Below the pieces are notes generated by a model, which was not told the DNA's origin, ran no database searches, and saw nothing but the letters and a program-made list of their open reading frames with translations. Positions 8,445 to 16,427 of a DNA stretch of 64,000 bases are shown here, one piece after another. The position numbers and the translations under genes are program-made. How positions within the stretch are numbered: position 1 is the first letter of the stretch; the number at the start of each line of letters is the position of its first letter. Source of the stretch: JAFIHK01 sp041441455 (GTDB taxonomy: Bacteria; Bacteroidota; Bacteroidia; Bacteroidales; UBA932); assembly GCA_041441455.1 (NCBI GenBank), contig JASDTB010000059.1, positions 3,538-67,537 of the forward strand, read 5' to 3'.

Positions 8445-10850
8445 ATGACTGAAAAACAAATGTTTACCCAAGTAAAACAAGTTTCAAGACTCTATTGTCT
8501 TATTCTGTTCTCGCTCCTTTTCTCTCTCTCCGCTTTTGCATCAGCCGAAAATGTATCCGAATACAAAGGCTGCAGTGTAAAAGGAAAGGTGATAGACGCA
8601 CTTACTGCCCAACCGGTAGAGTATGCCACAGTAGCTCTTTTTAAATCTGGCGACAGTACAGCTCTGACAGGTGTTATAACTGCAAACGATGGCTCCTTCG
8701 TAGTAAAATCATTGAAAGAGGGGAGCTATTATGTTCAGATTTACTTTATTGGATATGACAAATTACGAACAGAGACATTTACTTTGAGCAAGACAGCTCC
8801 AGAATTTAACTCTGGCGAAGTAAAACTCAAACCGCAAAGCCGCAACCTTAATGAGGTGACTGTTACTGCAGAGAGTAAAAAGGTTGAGTATAAAATTGAC
8901 CGAAGAGTGGTAAATGTGGAGAAGGATTTAAATAGTGCGGGAGGTAGTGCAGCTACAGCTCTCGAAAACACACCCTCGGTGCAGGTTGATCCACAGGGTA
9001 ATGTTACTTTGCGTGGAAGTTCAGATTTTGTTGTTCTGATAGATGGTAAACCTACCACATTGAAAGGCAATGATGTCTTAAAGCAAATTCCAGCGTCGTC
9101 TGTAAAGCAGATAGAGGTAATCACTAACCCCTCTGCAAAATATGATGCCGATGGAAATGCTGGAATCATCAACGTTGTTATGAAGAAGGGAAAATTATCG
9201 GGGATCAATGGTAATGTCAATATTAACTATGGTAATAAAAACATGCGCGATGGAAGCTTGCAGCTAAATTATCGCCACAAAAATCTTAACTTCTTTGGAG
9301 GAACCGAGTATAACGATAATACATTCCGTAATTTCATGGAGATTAATAGCAAAGCTATCATCAATCAAGGACTTCCAACACAGAAGACTCTTAACCATTC
9401 AAAGAATGGAACTCAGTTCTACGAAAACTATAACCTTAATTTCAAAGGTGGTGCCGAGCTGACATTTGCCGAAAAGAACACAGTTTCCCTATCGGGCAAC
9501 ATCAGTAATCAGAGCTACGACAGAGGATTCGATAGTTATATAAGACAATGGGAGAATTCCGATCCTGTAACGTATATAAAATCACAGAACTACACCGATG
9601 TAACAGGATTAGTTAAAGGGGTAAATTTTGATTTCACCAGAGACTTTATCGATCAAAACTACAACCAACAATCGATATCATCTAAACTTTGGAACACCAA
9701 GCACGATTTTAATTTCAACTATCGCTTGAATATTGACTATAAGGTTCCAGTGAAAAATGGCACATTCGAAGCAGGTTTTCAATACAGATTCGAGAAACGA
9801 TTCGAAGATTTCAGGTTCTTTGATTACGACAAAGCAACAGACACATGGAGTAGAAACAATAACTATTCGTACGACCTCAATTATGACAACTCAATCTATT
9901 CGGGCTACCTGATCTATTCGGGAAGTTACAAAGGTTTTGGATACCAGGCAGGAGTGCGTAGTGAATTCTTTGATCGTAGAATTGTATTGAGTAAATCAAA
10001 TACTCCAAATGATTACGAAAAATTCATGTTCTATCCAAGCATCCACTTTTCTAAGAGTATCAAAGACAAACATCAATTTCAATTAAGTTATAGCCGCAGA
10101 ATCAACCGCCCTGCACCGTTTCTTTTGAACGATATTCCTCAATATATCGACCCAGATAATATTTTTATGGGCAATCCAGAACTTAAACCTGAGTTTACAG
10201 ACTCATTTGAATTCAACTACAGAACAACAATTTCGAAAGTTACAATCTCAGCACAAAGCTATTTGAGGAATACGACAAATATGTTCCAAGCATTGAGATT
10301 AATGACCGAAAAGGGTGTTATGATCCATAAATTGGCAAACTCCGACAATCAACTATCGGCAGGAGAGGAGTTTGGAGTTGATATCAATGTAACTAAATGG
10401 CTACAATTAAGCACTGGAGCAAATATTTACTACTACAAGCTCAAAACTGTGGTAGAGAATCAGAAAATCATTAAAGAGTCTGCTTCGTGGGATGCGAGAA
10501 TGATCGCAAACATCCAATTTAAGTGGGGAACAAGGCTTCAACTTTTAGGCTATTACAGAGGTGCAAGCTATGATGCGATGGGCAAAAATGATGGATTTTT
10601 CATCTCAAACATCGCTGTAAACCAGTCGCTATTAAAGGGTAAAGCCTCTATAGGAATCAATGTTAGAGACGTGTTTAACTCATTTAAAATGAACTATTCA
10701 ACCTATGGCAGCTCTTTTGATAATTTATATAAAATCAATGTAGAGGGACCACTTGTAATGCTCAATCTAACATACAACTTCAACAACTTCCGTCAAAAGA
10801 ACAGAGGTCGTTCAGACGATACAAACTTCAAAGGCGGCGGAGCGTTTTAG
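8445..10850 (+). CDS. Outer-membrane beta-barrel receptor with carboxypeptidase-like N-terminal domain (TonB-dependent receptor family)
   Basis: An 801-residue outer-membrane protein. After a signal peptide (about 1-34, hydrophobic LILFSLLFSLSAFA) comes a carboxypeptidase-regulatory-like beta domain (CSVKGKVIDALTAQPVEYATV, about 42-130). A TonB plug-like domain follows, with NVTLRGSSDFVVLIDGKP, SVKQIEVITNPSAKYDADG and AGIINVVMKKG. The C-terminal barrel is of the OMP_b-brl type, rich in aromatic residues and alternating strands. There is no partner SusD gene, so this is not a polysaccharide-utilisation pair. The ligand is unknown. The gene is monocistronic, ending five bases before the convergent reductase gene. 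Confidence 0.93.
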   Translation: MTEKQMFTQVKQVSRLYCLILFSLLFSLSAFASAENVSEYKGCSVKGKVIDALTAQPVEYATVALFKSGDSTALTGVITANDGSFVVKSLKEGSYYVQIYFIGYDKLRTETFTLSKTAPEFNSGEVKLKPQSRNLNEVTVTAESKKVEYKIDRRVVNVEKDLNSAGGSAATALENTPSVQVDPQGNVTLRGSSDFVVLIDGKPTTLKGNDVLKQIPASSVKQIEVITNPSAKYDADGNAGIINVVMKKGKLSGINGNVNINYGNKNMRDGSLQLNYRHKNLNFFGGTEYNDNTFRNFMEINSKAIINQGLPTQKTLNHSKNGTQFYENYNLNFKGGAELTFAEKNTVSLSGNISNQSYDRGFDSYIRQWENSDPVTYIKSQNYTDVTGLVKGVNFDFTRDFIDQNYNQQSISSKLWNTKHDFNFNYRLNIDYKVPVKNGTFEAGFQYRFEKRFEDFRFFDYDKATDTWSRNNNYSYDLNYDNSIYSGYLIYSGSYKGFGYQAGVRSEFFDRRIVLSKSNTPNDYEKFMFYPSIHFSKSIKDKHQFQLSYSRRINRPAPFLLNDIPQYIDPDNIFMGNPELKPEFTDSFEFNYRTTISKVTISAQSYLRNTTNMFQALRLMTEKGVMIHKLANSDNQLSAGEEFGVDINVTKWLQLSTGANIYYYKLKTVVENQKIIKESASWDARMIANIQFKWGTRLQLLGYYRGASYDAMGKNDGFFISNIAVNQSLLKGKASIGINVRDVFNSFKMNYSTYGSSFDNLYKINVEGPLVMLNLTYNFNNFRQKNRGRSDDTNFKGGGAF

Positions 10851-10855
10851 TAAGA

Positions 10856-11800
10856 TTAATATGGATGGCTAAGTGCATCTATGTTCTCTTTGAGTTGCGC
10901 GACGGAGCTTGCCCCCACAAGCACAGATGTGATTCTAGCGTCGCGCAACACCCAAGAGATGGCAAGTTGAGCTAAGCTTATCCCTCTTTTTTCTGCCTCT
11001 GCAGCATATTCACGAATCTTTTCGAATGTGTCGGGAGGAAAATTTTCGAATCGGAGCGTGGTATTTTCTCTAGCAGCTCTTGAGCCCTGAGGAATTCCAG
11101 CTGCGTATTTGTTTGTCAACATTCCTTGCGCTAAAGGAGAGAATGCAATACAGCCGATTCCTTCTTCGCCCAAAAAGTCGATCAAGCCATTTTCTGGCTC
11201 TCTCCAAAGCATTGAATATTTTGGCTGATGAATCAAACAATGTGTGCCGAGCGATTTGAGAATAGCAGCAGCCTCTTTTGCCTTCTCAACAGGATAGTTG
11301 GAGATTCCGGCATAAAGTGCCTTCCCACTCCTTACTGCAGTATCAAGAGCACCCATCGTCTCCTCTATAGGAGTTTCTGGATCGTATCTATGTGAATAGA
11401 AGATGTCTACATAGTCTAGCTGCATTCGCTTTAGGCTCTGGTCTAAGCTCGAAAGTAGATATTTACGAGAGCTACCGTTTCCGTAAGGACCTTCCCACAT
11501 ATTGTAACCAGCCTTAGTAGAGATGATTAGTTCGTCGCGATAATCGCGAAGGTCGTTATGCAGAACTCTTCCAAAGTTTCTCTCTGCAGACCCAAATGGA
11601 GGACCATAGTTGTTAGCTAAATCGAAATGCGTAATTCCAGAATCGAAAGCATATAAAATAATGTCGCGTGATTTCTGAAAATCATCTACATCGCCAAAAT
11701 TTTGCCATAGTCCTAATGAGAGTTCTGGTAGTTTTATTCCACTTTTTCCGCACTTGCGATAGTTGATTTTTCCGTATCTGGCTTTGTCTGGTGTATACAT
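10856..11800 (-). CDS. gpr: Aldo/keto reductase, AKR14 type (L-glyceraldehyde-3-phosphate / methylglyoxal reductase, YghZ-like)
   Basis: A 314-residue NADPH-dependent reductase. It closely follows E. coli YghZ: YRKCGKSGIKLPELSLGLW near the start, then THFDLANNYGPPFGSAE (catalytic Asp and Tyr), IISTKAGY (Lys), DYVDIFYSHRYD (His) and SVLVGASSVAQLKENI (cofactor). I start at MYTPDKARYG. The frame continues 22 codons upstream, but that part runs into the promoter element at 11816-11823. The protein ends right after ENIDALSHPY, about 30 residues short of YghZ, so the last helix is missing. YghZ-type enzymes also reduce methylglyoxal, and the divergent neighbour makes methylglyoxal, so the pair probably controls that metabolite. 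Confidence 0.93.
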   Translation of the reverse strand: MYTPDKARYGKINYRKCGKSGIKLPELSLGLWQNFGDVDDFQKSRDIILYAFDSGITHFDLANNYGPPFGSAERNFGRVLHNDLRDYRDELIISTKAGYNMWEGPYGNGSSRKYLLSSLDQSLKRMQLDYVDIFYSHRYDPETPIEETMGALDTAVRSGKALYAGISNYPVEKAKEAAAILKSLGTHCLIHQPKYSMLWREPENGLIDFLGEEGIGCIAFSPLAQGMLTNKYAAGIPQGSRAARENTTLRFENFPPDTFEKIREYAAEAEKRGISLAQLAISWVLRDARITSVLVGASSVAQLKENIDALSHPY

Positions 11801-11815
11801 GTCATCAATTTTTAA

Positions 11816-11846
11816 CAAATATAATATTAACTTAGCAGCGTTAAAA
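11816..11846 (-). promoter_or_regulatory. Promoter of the aldo/keto reductase gene
   Basis: On the minus strand TATATTTG (11823-11816) is a perfect TAnnTTTG, with TTTT (11846-11843) exactly 19 bases upstream as a weak -33 element. It lies 15 bases before the start codon. Confidence 0.6.
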
Positions 11847-11878
11847 TAGTTCGAGCATTTACTCAAAAAGATATAGTT

Positions 11879-12343
11879 ATGAAAAGTAAAACAGTGGCAC
11901 TAGTGGCTCACGACAACAGAAAAAAGGATCTCATCGAGTGGGTTGAGTTCAATAAAGGCACACTCCTTCAACACAAACTAGTTTGTACTGGAACAACTGG
12001 AAGAATGGTTGAGGCCGCTTTAAATGCAAAACTCAAAAAGGGAGAGAATAAGGCTAATGTTGTGCTTCTAAAGTCTGGTCCGCTGGGTGGAGATCAACAG
12101 CTTGGAGCGATGATTGCCGAAGGTGAGATTGATATGCTAATCTTCTTATGGGATCCAATGCAACCGCAACCTCACGATGTGGATGTAAAGGCTCTGTTGA
12201 GAATCTCAAGTCTCTACAATATTCCAACCGCAAGTAATAGATCTACAGCAGACTTTTTGATTTCGTCTCCTCTGTTCGAAAGCGATTATGTACCTCGTAC
12301 AGAGAATTTTTCATCGTACATTGCTCGCACGATAGACGTTTAA
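11879..12343 (+). CDS. mgsA: Methylglyoxal synthase
   Basis: A 154-residue enzyme converting dihydroxyacetone phosphate to methylglyoxal and phosphate, a low-phosphate bypass of glycolysis. Diagnostic segments are TVALVAHDNRKKDLIEWV at the N-terminus, CTGTTGRMVEAAL (phosphate site), SGPLGGDQQLGAMI with the catalytic Asp, FLWDPMQPQPHDVDVKALLR with a second Asp and the active-site His, and IPTASNRSTADF. Length is normal. It is divergent from the AKR14 reductase across 78 bases. Its stop overlaps the convergent thioesterase stop (12340-12343), leaving no room for a terminator. Confidence 0.97.
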   Translation: MKSKTVALVAHDNRKKDLIEWVEFNKGTLLQHKLVCTGTTGRMVEAALNAKLKKGENKANVVLLKSGPLGGDQQLGAMIAEGEIDMLIFLWDPMQPQPHDVDVKALLRISSLYNIPTASNRSTADFLISSPLFESDYVPRTENFSSYIARTIDV

Positions 12344-13074
12344 AAGATAAATCTTACAGCAAATACAGAGGTCTCACCTCGTTTTCCTTCGACGAAAACG
12401 GTGAGGCCTTTTTCGTCTCTTTCGGTATGACGATAAAGATCTATTTTCTCGCCGATTCTGCTCTCTGAGTTAAAGTTAATTGTCATCTCCTTCACATGAT
12501 ATTGGTTCAAAATCTCAATATCAACGCAATCATTTGCCCACTCTACATATTTCGCATTATTTGTATGTTCGTTGATATCAATATCGGAGTAGGAGACAGT
12601 TATAGTGCGGCAGAGTTCTGCCTCGGCAGGCATCGTTAGTTTCTCCGCATTTTCTGAAAGTGCATCCCTTTTATCGGTGCCAGGATAATCTTCGCCAAGA
12701 ACCTTGTCTACTCTTAGAATCTTTCTTGTATCTGCGTTAATAATCAGCCATAGAGAAGTCGCAAGGGCCAAAACCTCTCCATTAGCCGACGTCATTTTAA
12801 AATCCCTGATTCCAAAGAGTCTGTCTGTACCTTTGTGCCATGTCTCGAAGTTTACCTCATCTTTCCAATCTGGCGACGAGATAAATTTAACCGCAAAGCG
12901 CGATAAGACCCAAACAGCAGATTCTTTTATGAGATTATCATAACCAAAATTGAGCATATCAGCATGCTTCTCTGCAGCATTTTGTGCGTGGTTCATGAAT
13001 GCAAAAGGCCTCATTCTTTTTTTGAAGTCGGTCTCGTAACTTTTGACTGAAAATTTTTCGGTGTAGGATTTCAT
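12340..13074 (-). CDS. Acyl-ACP thioesterase
   Basis: A 244-residue double-hotdog enzyme that releases fatty acids from acyl carrier protein. The N-terminal hotdog includes MRPFAFMNHAQNAAEKHAD, and the catalytic C-terminal part carries SYSDIDINEHTNNAKYVEWANDC, where Asp, Asn and His of DINEHTNNAKY match the FatA/B-type active-site region. It has no signal peptide and is cytoplasmic. Such single-gene bacterial acyl-ACP thioesterases are common in gut Bacteroidetes and Firmicutes. Its own promoter lies at 13125-13132, and it shares the intergenic space with the divergent pyrG. Confidence 0.93.
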   Translation of the reverse strand: MKSYTEKFSVKSYETDFKKRMRPFAFMNHAQNAAEKHADMLNFGYDNLIKESAVWVLSRFAVKFISSPDWKDEVNFETWHKGTDRLFGIRDFKMTSANGEVLALATSLWLIINADTRKILRVDKVLGEDYPGTDKRDALSENAEKLTMPAEAELCRTITVSYSDIDINEHTNNAKYVEWANDCVDIEILNQYHVKEMTINFNSESRIGEKIDLYRHTERDEKGLTVFVEGKRGETSVFAVRFIF

Positions 13075-13124
13075 AATCTTGAGGTGCAGTAATTATTCTA
13101 TGCAAATGCAATTCTTATTCAATG

Positions 13125-13132
13125 CAAAGGTA
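13125..13132 (-). promoter_or_regulatory. -7 element of the acyl-ACP thioesterase gene
   Basis: TACCTTTG on the minus strand matches TAnnTTTG about 50 bases before the start. No convincing TTTG lies 17-21 bases upstream. Confidence 0.5.
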
Positions 13133-13161
13133 AGATTATTGTCTGCTATGGTGTATTGTTT

Positions 13162-13192
13162 TTTGAGAAAACGGATAAAATCATTACTTTTG
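13162..13192 (+). promoter_or_regulatory. Promoter of pyrG (Bacteroidetes -33/-7 type)
   Basis: TTTG (13162-13165) and TACTTTTG (13185-13192) are separated by exactly 19 bases, the best promoter in the window. It lies 32 bases before the ATG at 13225, which excludes the longer start at 13156. Confidence 0.8.
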
Positions 13193-13224
13193 CATCCCAG
13201 AATTACAAATCCACTCAATACATC

Positions 13225-14844
13225 ATGAGCACCAAGTATGTTTTTGTTCTGGGGGGGGTAACCTCTTCCTTAGGTAAAGGTATTATTTCAGCCTCACTGG
13301 CTAAATTACTGCAAGCTAGAGGCTTGTCGGTTACAATACAAAAATTTGACCCCTATATCAATGTCGATCCCGGCACACTTAATCCCTATGAACATGGCGA
13401 ATGCTTCGTTACCGAAGATGGTGCCGAAACTGACCTCGACCTTGGTCACTACGAAAGGTTTTTAGGTGTTTACACATCTAAGGCAAACAATATCACAACA
13501 GGTAGAATCTACCGCACAGTGATTGACAAAGAGAGGGAGGGAGCCTATCTCGGTAAGACAGTTCAAGTTATTCCTCACATCACCGACGAAATCAAAAGAA
13601 GGATGCTTCTTTTGGGTAAGAGTGGAAAGTATGACGTGGTGATCACTGAGCTTGGCGGAACAGTTGGCGATATTGAATCTCTTCCATTTGTTGAGGCTGT
13701 GCGTCAACTTCAATGGGAGCTTCCAGAAGAGGATTGTATAGTTGCTCATTTAACTTTGGTGCCTTACCTAAGCGCAGCGAAAGAGTTAAAAACTAAGCCT
13801 ACCCAACACTCTGTAAGAATGCTTCAGCAAAACGGAGTACAACCCGATATTATTGTCTGCCGTACTGAGCATCCAATTCCTGCCGAAATCAAGAAAAAAG
13901 TTGCACTTTTCTGCAACGTTCGTCCAAATGCAGTAATAGAATCTATTGATGCTAAGAGTATTTATGAAGTTCCTCTTTTGATGATGAAAGAGAAGCTAGA
14001 CGAAATAGTTCTTAAGAGATTCGGTCTTCCTGCAATCAATAATGTGCCTGAGCTCACAAAATGGAGAGGCTTTTTGGACAAGTTATTCAACCCTAAACAA
14101 GAGGTTAATATTGGACTTGTTGGAAAGTACGTGGAGCTTCAAGATGCTTACAAATCTATTCTTGAGTCGTTTATTCATGCCGGAGCGGCTAATGAGTGCA
14201 AGGTGAATGTTGTTAGTATTCATAGTGAGTACATTACCGAAAAGAACGTCGATGATAAATTAAAGAGTATGCACGGAATCCTTGTTGCTCCAGGTTTTGG
14301 AGAGAGAGGGATTGAGGGTAAAATCATTGCTGTCAAATATGCTCGTGAAAACAATGTTCCTTTCCTTGGAATTTGTCTTGGTATGCAAATGGCAGTTATC
14401 GAGTATTCGAGAAACATTCTCGGCATGGAAGATGCAATGACTACAGAGATAACCAAGAATACCTCTCACCCAGTTATAGATTTAATGGAGGATCAGAAGA
14501 GTTTGACAATTAAAGGCGGAACAATGCGTTTAGGAGCCTACTCTTGTCAAATAGAGGAGAATTCTTTAGCTCACAAAGTTTATGGAACTACTGAGATATC
14601 TGAAAGACACAGACATCGTTATGAAGTGAACAATAATTATGTGGAGGCATTAGAAGAGGGAGGTCTAAGGGCAAGTGGTAGAAACAAGGACACTGGCTTG
14701 GTTGAGATCGTTGAGCTTCCAAATCATCCTTATTTTATTGGAGTTCAGTTCCATCCAGAACTTAAAAGCACTCCAGAAAGACCGCAGCCACTATTTGTAT
14801 CTTTAGTAAAAGCTGCAATTGAACGCAAAAATGGACAAAACTAA
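13225..14844 (+). CDS. pyrG: CTP synthase
   Basis: A 539-residue enzyme that aminates UTP to CTP using glutamine, the last step of pyrimidine nucleotide synthesis. The N-terminal synthetase domain opens with KYVFVLGGVTSSLGKGI (P-loop). It contains QKFDPYINVDPGTL, EHGECFVTEDGAETDLDLGHYERF and GGTVGDIESLPF. The C-terminal class I glutaminase has GICLGMQ (nucleophile Cys), HRHRYEVNN and VQFHPEL (His-Glu). The start at 13225 fits the family and the promoter. A run of eight G bases at 13251-13258 encodes part of LGGV near the start. The next gene begins inside its last codons. Confidence 0.98.
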   Translation: MSTKYVFVLGGVTSSLGKGIISASLAKLLQARGLSVTIQKFDPYINVDPGTLNPYEHGECFVTEDGAETDLDLGHYERFLGVYTSKANNITTGRIYRTVIDKEREGAYLGKTVQVIPHITDEIKRRMLLLGKSGKYDVVITELGGTVGDIESLPFVEAVRQLQWELPEEDCIVAHLTLVPYLSAAKELKTKPTQHSVRMLQQNGVQPDIIVCRTEHPIPAEIKKKVALFCNVRPNAVIESIDAKSIYEVPLLMMKEKLDEIVLKRFGLPAINNVPELTKWRGFLDKLFNPKQEVNIGLVGKYVELQDAYKSILESFIHAGAANECKVNVVSIHSEYITEKNVDDKLKSMHGILVAPGFGERGIEGKIIAVKYARENNVPFLGICLGMQMAVIEYSRNILGMEDAMTTEITKNTSHPVIDLMEDQKSLTIKGGTMRLGAYSCQIEENSLAHKVYGTTEISERHRHRYEVNNNYVEALEEGGLRASGRNKDTGLVEIVELPNHPYFIGVQFHPELKSTPERPQPLFVSLVKAAIERKNGQN

Positions 14845-15619
14845 CCATATATCGATTAAAGTACTGATTATGGCAGTGTTAATGATAGCACTGCCATCTT
14901 CGGCCGCTTTTTCTTCGGGCAAAATGCCAAAGAGTTATAAAATTAAAGTATTGGAGACTCTCCCTTTTAATTCAGATCTTTATACTCAAGGACTGTTTTT
15001 CCACTCTGGAAATCTATACGTGAGTGGAGGCCAATACGGAAGCTCTTCATTTCATCGAACAGAGTTGAAAAGCGCAAAATCTTTGAAGAGTTTTAAAGTT
15101 CCTAAAGAGTACTTTCTCGAAGGGGCTGCAGTAGTTGGATCAAATGTCTATATTCTAACTTGGCAAGAGCGCGTTTGCTTTGTTCACGATATCAATTCGT
15201 TCAAACAGATAAAAACTATATTTAATCCCAAAGAGGGTTGGGGGCTTACTTATGACGGCACAAATTTGATAATGAGTGATGGTTCTAGTGATCTCTATTT
15301 CTTAGACCCTGCTACATTTAAAGAGAAGAGCAAGATCTCTGTTAATATTAATGGACGCAAGGTGAGTCAATTGAATGAACTTGAATATATTAATGGAGAA
15401 ATATGGGCAAATGTCTATATGACCGATCAAATTGTGATTATAAACCCAAAGACTGGTAATGTTACTGGAATTGTCGATTGTAAAGGGCTTCTTGCTGCAG
15501 GCTTACGCACCGATAAAACTGATGTTTTAAATGGAATTGCATACAATCCTGCCAATAAAGGAATCTATATTACTGGTAAATATTGGCCAAAAATCTATCG
15601 AATAGCTCTTGTCATGTGA
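14831..15619 (+). CDS. Glutamine cyclotransferase (glutaminyl-peptide cyclotransferase, beta-propeller type), exported
   Basis: A 262-residue protein of the plant/bacterial-type glutaminyl cyclase fold, which forms N-terminal pyroglutamate. It has an N-terminal signal peptide (VLIMAVLMIALPSSAAF) followed by propeller repeats. Typical segments are LYTQGLFFHSGNLYVSGGQYGSS, EGWGLTYDGTNLIMSDGSS and NELEYINGEIWANVYMTD, ending with LNGIAYNPANKGIYITGKYWPKIY. I start at ATG 14831, overlapping pyrG by 14 bases. The frame is also open to a TTG at 14819. Translational coupling to pyrG is likely although the functions are unrelated. The 3' end overlaps convergent mnmD by 25 bases. Confidence 0.9.
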   Translation: MDKTNHISIKVLIMAVLMIALPSSAAFSSGKMPKSYKIKVLETLPFNSDLYTQGLFFHSGNLYVSGGQYGSSSFHRTELKSAKSLKSFKVPKEYFLEGAAVVGSNVYILTWQERVCFVHDINSFKQIKTIFNPKEGWGLTYDGTNLIMSDGSSDLYFLDPATFKEKSKISVNINGRKVSQLNELEYINGEIWANVYMTDQIVIINPKTGNVTGIVDCKGLLAAGLRTDKTDVLNGIAYNPANKGIYITGKYWPKIYRIALVM

Positions 15620-16338
15620 TGCTTGTCTCCAAAACCTGCAACACGATTGACTTTTAATCCCGCAGTTCTAAGATTCTCTTTTATTACACCTCTGCAGGCA
15701 TAGGTTACTAATATTCCATTGCTGTTCATGGCATTTGAGATTCCTTGGAAGATTTCATTACTCCACAACTCAGGTTGCAACCCAAACGAGAACGCATCAT
15801 AAAACACTACATCAATCTTGCTTCCCGCCGTATCAATAATCTTGTCTGTAAAAGGAAATATGTTTTCGAACGACTCTTCAAGTTTTCTAAAATTGAAATT
15901 TGCCCCCAATTTGTGCCAGTCTTTCCATTCGCACTCATGCAACTCTTTGAAGAGTTCATTAGCTTCAATTTTATCTAAATTGCACTCCTCTTTTTGAATT
16001 AAAACCGAAGGATGATTTAGTTTGGAATACTCCTCTTTACTAAGTGGGAACTTTTCGATTGATAGATAGTAAAATTCTGTATTTGAGTATTGTCTGGATA
16101 AATTAAAAGCTAATAATGCATTTAAAGCTGTTCCCAGTCCTGCCTCTAAAATTGTCACTTTTTTAATCTCTTCTCCTCTCTCAAAGGCTTCGTCAAGGAA
16201 AAATTTAAGACCGTTTTTGATATAAACGTGGAGTGATTCCGATAGCGCCCCTGCTGCAGAATGGTAGCACTCTTGAGTCCCTTCGAGGCTCAAAGAGGTC
16301 GATCCGTCCGAGGTATATGTAATACTTCTGTTGTTCAT
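15595..16338 (-). CDS. mnmD: tRNA (5-methylaminomethyl-2-thiouridine) methyltransferase, stand-alone MnmD
   Basis: A 247-residue SAM-dependent methyltransferase for wobble uridine 34 of certain tRNAs. It equals the C1 half of E. coli MnmC without the FAD domain. SAM motif I is LEAGLGTALNALLAF (about 66-80). The family hallmark DVVFYDAFSFGLQPELW lies near 174-190. The C-terminal block LVTYACRGVIKENLRTAGL ends in GFGDKHHMTRAIR, resembling the usual GKREM motif in degenerate form. The stop lies inside the convergent cyclotransferase gene (25-base overlap). The gene diverges from secA. Confidence 0.92.
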   Translation of the reverse strand: MNNRSITYTSDGSTSLSLEGTQECYHSAAGALSESLHVYIKNGLKFFLDEAFERGEEIKKVTILEAGLGTALNALLAFNLSRQYSNTEFYYLSIEKFPLSKEEYSKLNHPSVLIQKEECNLDKIEANELFKELHECEWKDWHKLGANFNFRKLEESFENIFPFTDKIIDTAGSKIDVVFYDAFSFGLQPELWSNEIFQGISNAMNSNGILVTYACRGVIKENLRTAGLKVNRVAGFGDKHHMTRAIR

Positions 16339-16383
16339 TTGCTAATGTTTGGCTGCAAAATTATATCTTTCTATCTATTTTCT

Positions 16384-16391
16384 TATCTTTG
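16384..16391 (+). promoter_or_regulatory. -7 promoter element of secA
   Basis: TATCTTTG matches TAnnTTTG 36 bases before the secA ATG. The -33 position is T-rich but has no clear TTTG. Confidence 0.5.
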
Positions 16392-16427
16392 TAGATTGAA
16401 TAAAACAGACAAACTAATAAAATCATA

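Noticed and set aside
8741..9220. 159-codon antisense frame within the outer-membrane receptor gene
   Set aside because: A shadow of a strong plus-strand gene with low-complexity Ser/Thr/Leu translation and no promoter.
11801..11866. 22-residue N-terminal extension of the aldo/keto reductase
   Set aside because: It contains the perfect -7 element and does not resemble the family's N-terminus.
13156..13224. Longer N-terminus for CTP synthase
   Set aside because: It overlaps the best promoter of the window; MSTKYVFVLGG at 13225 is the family start.
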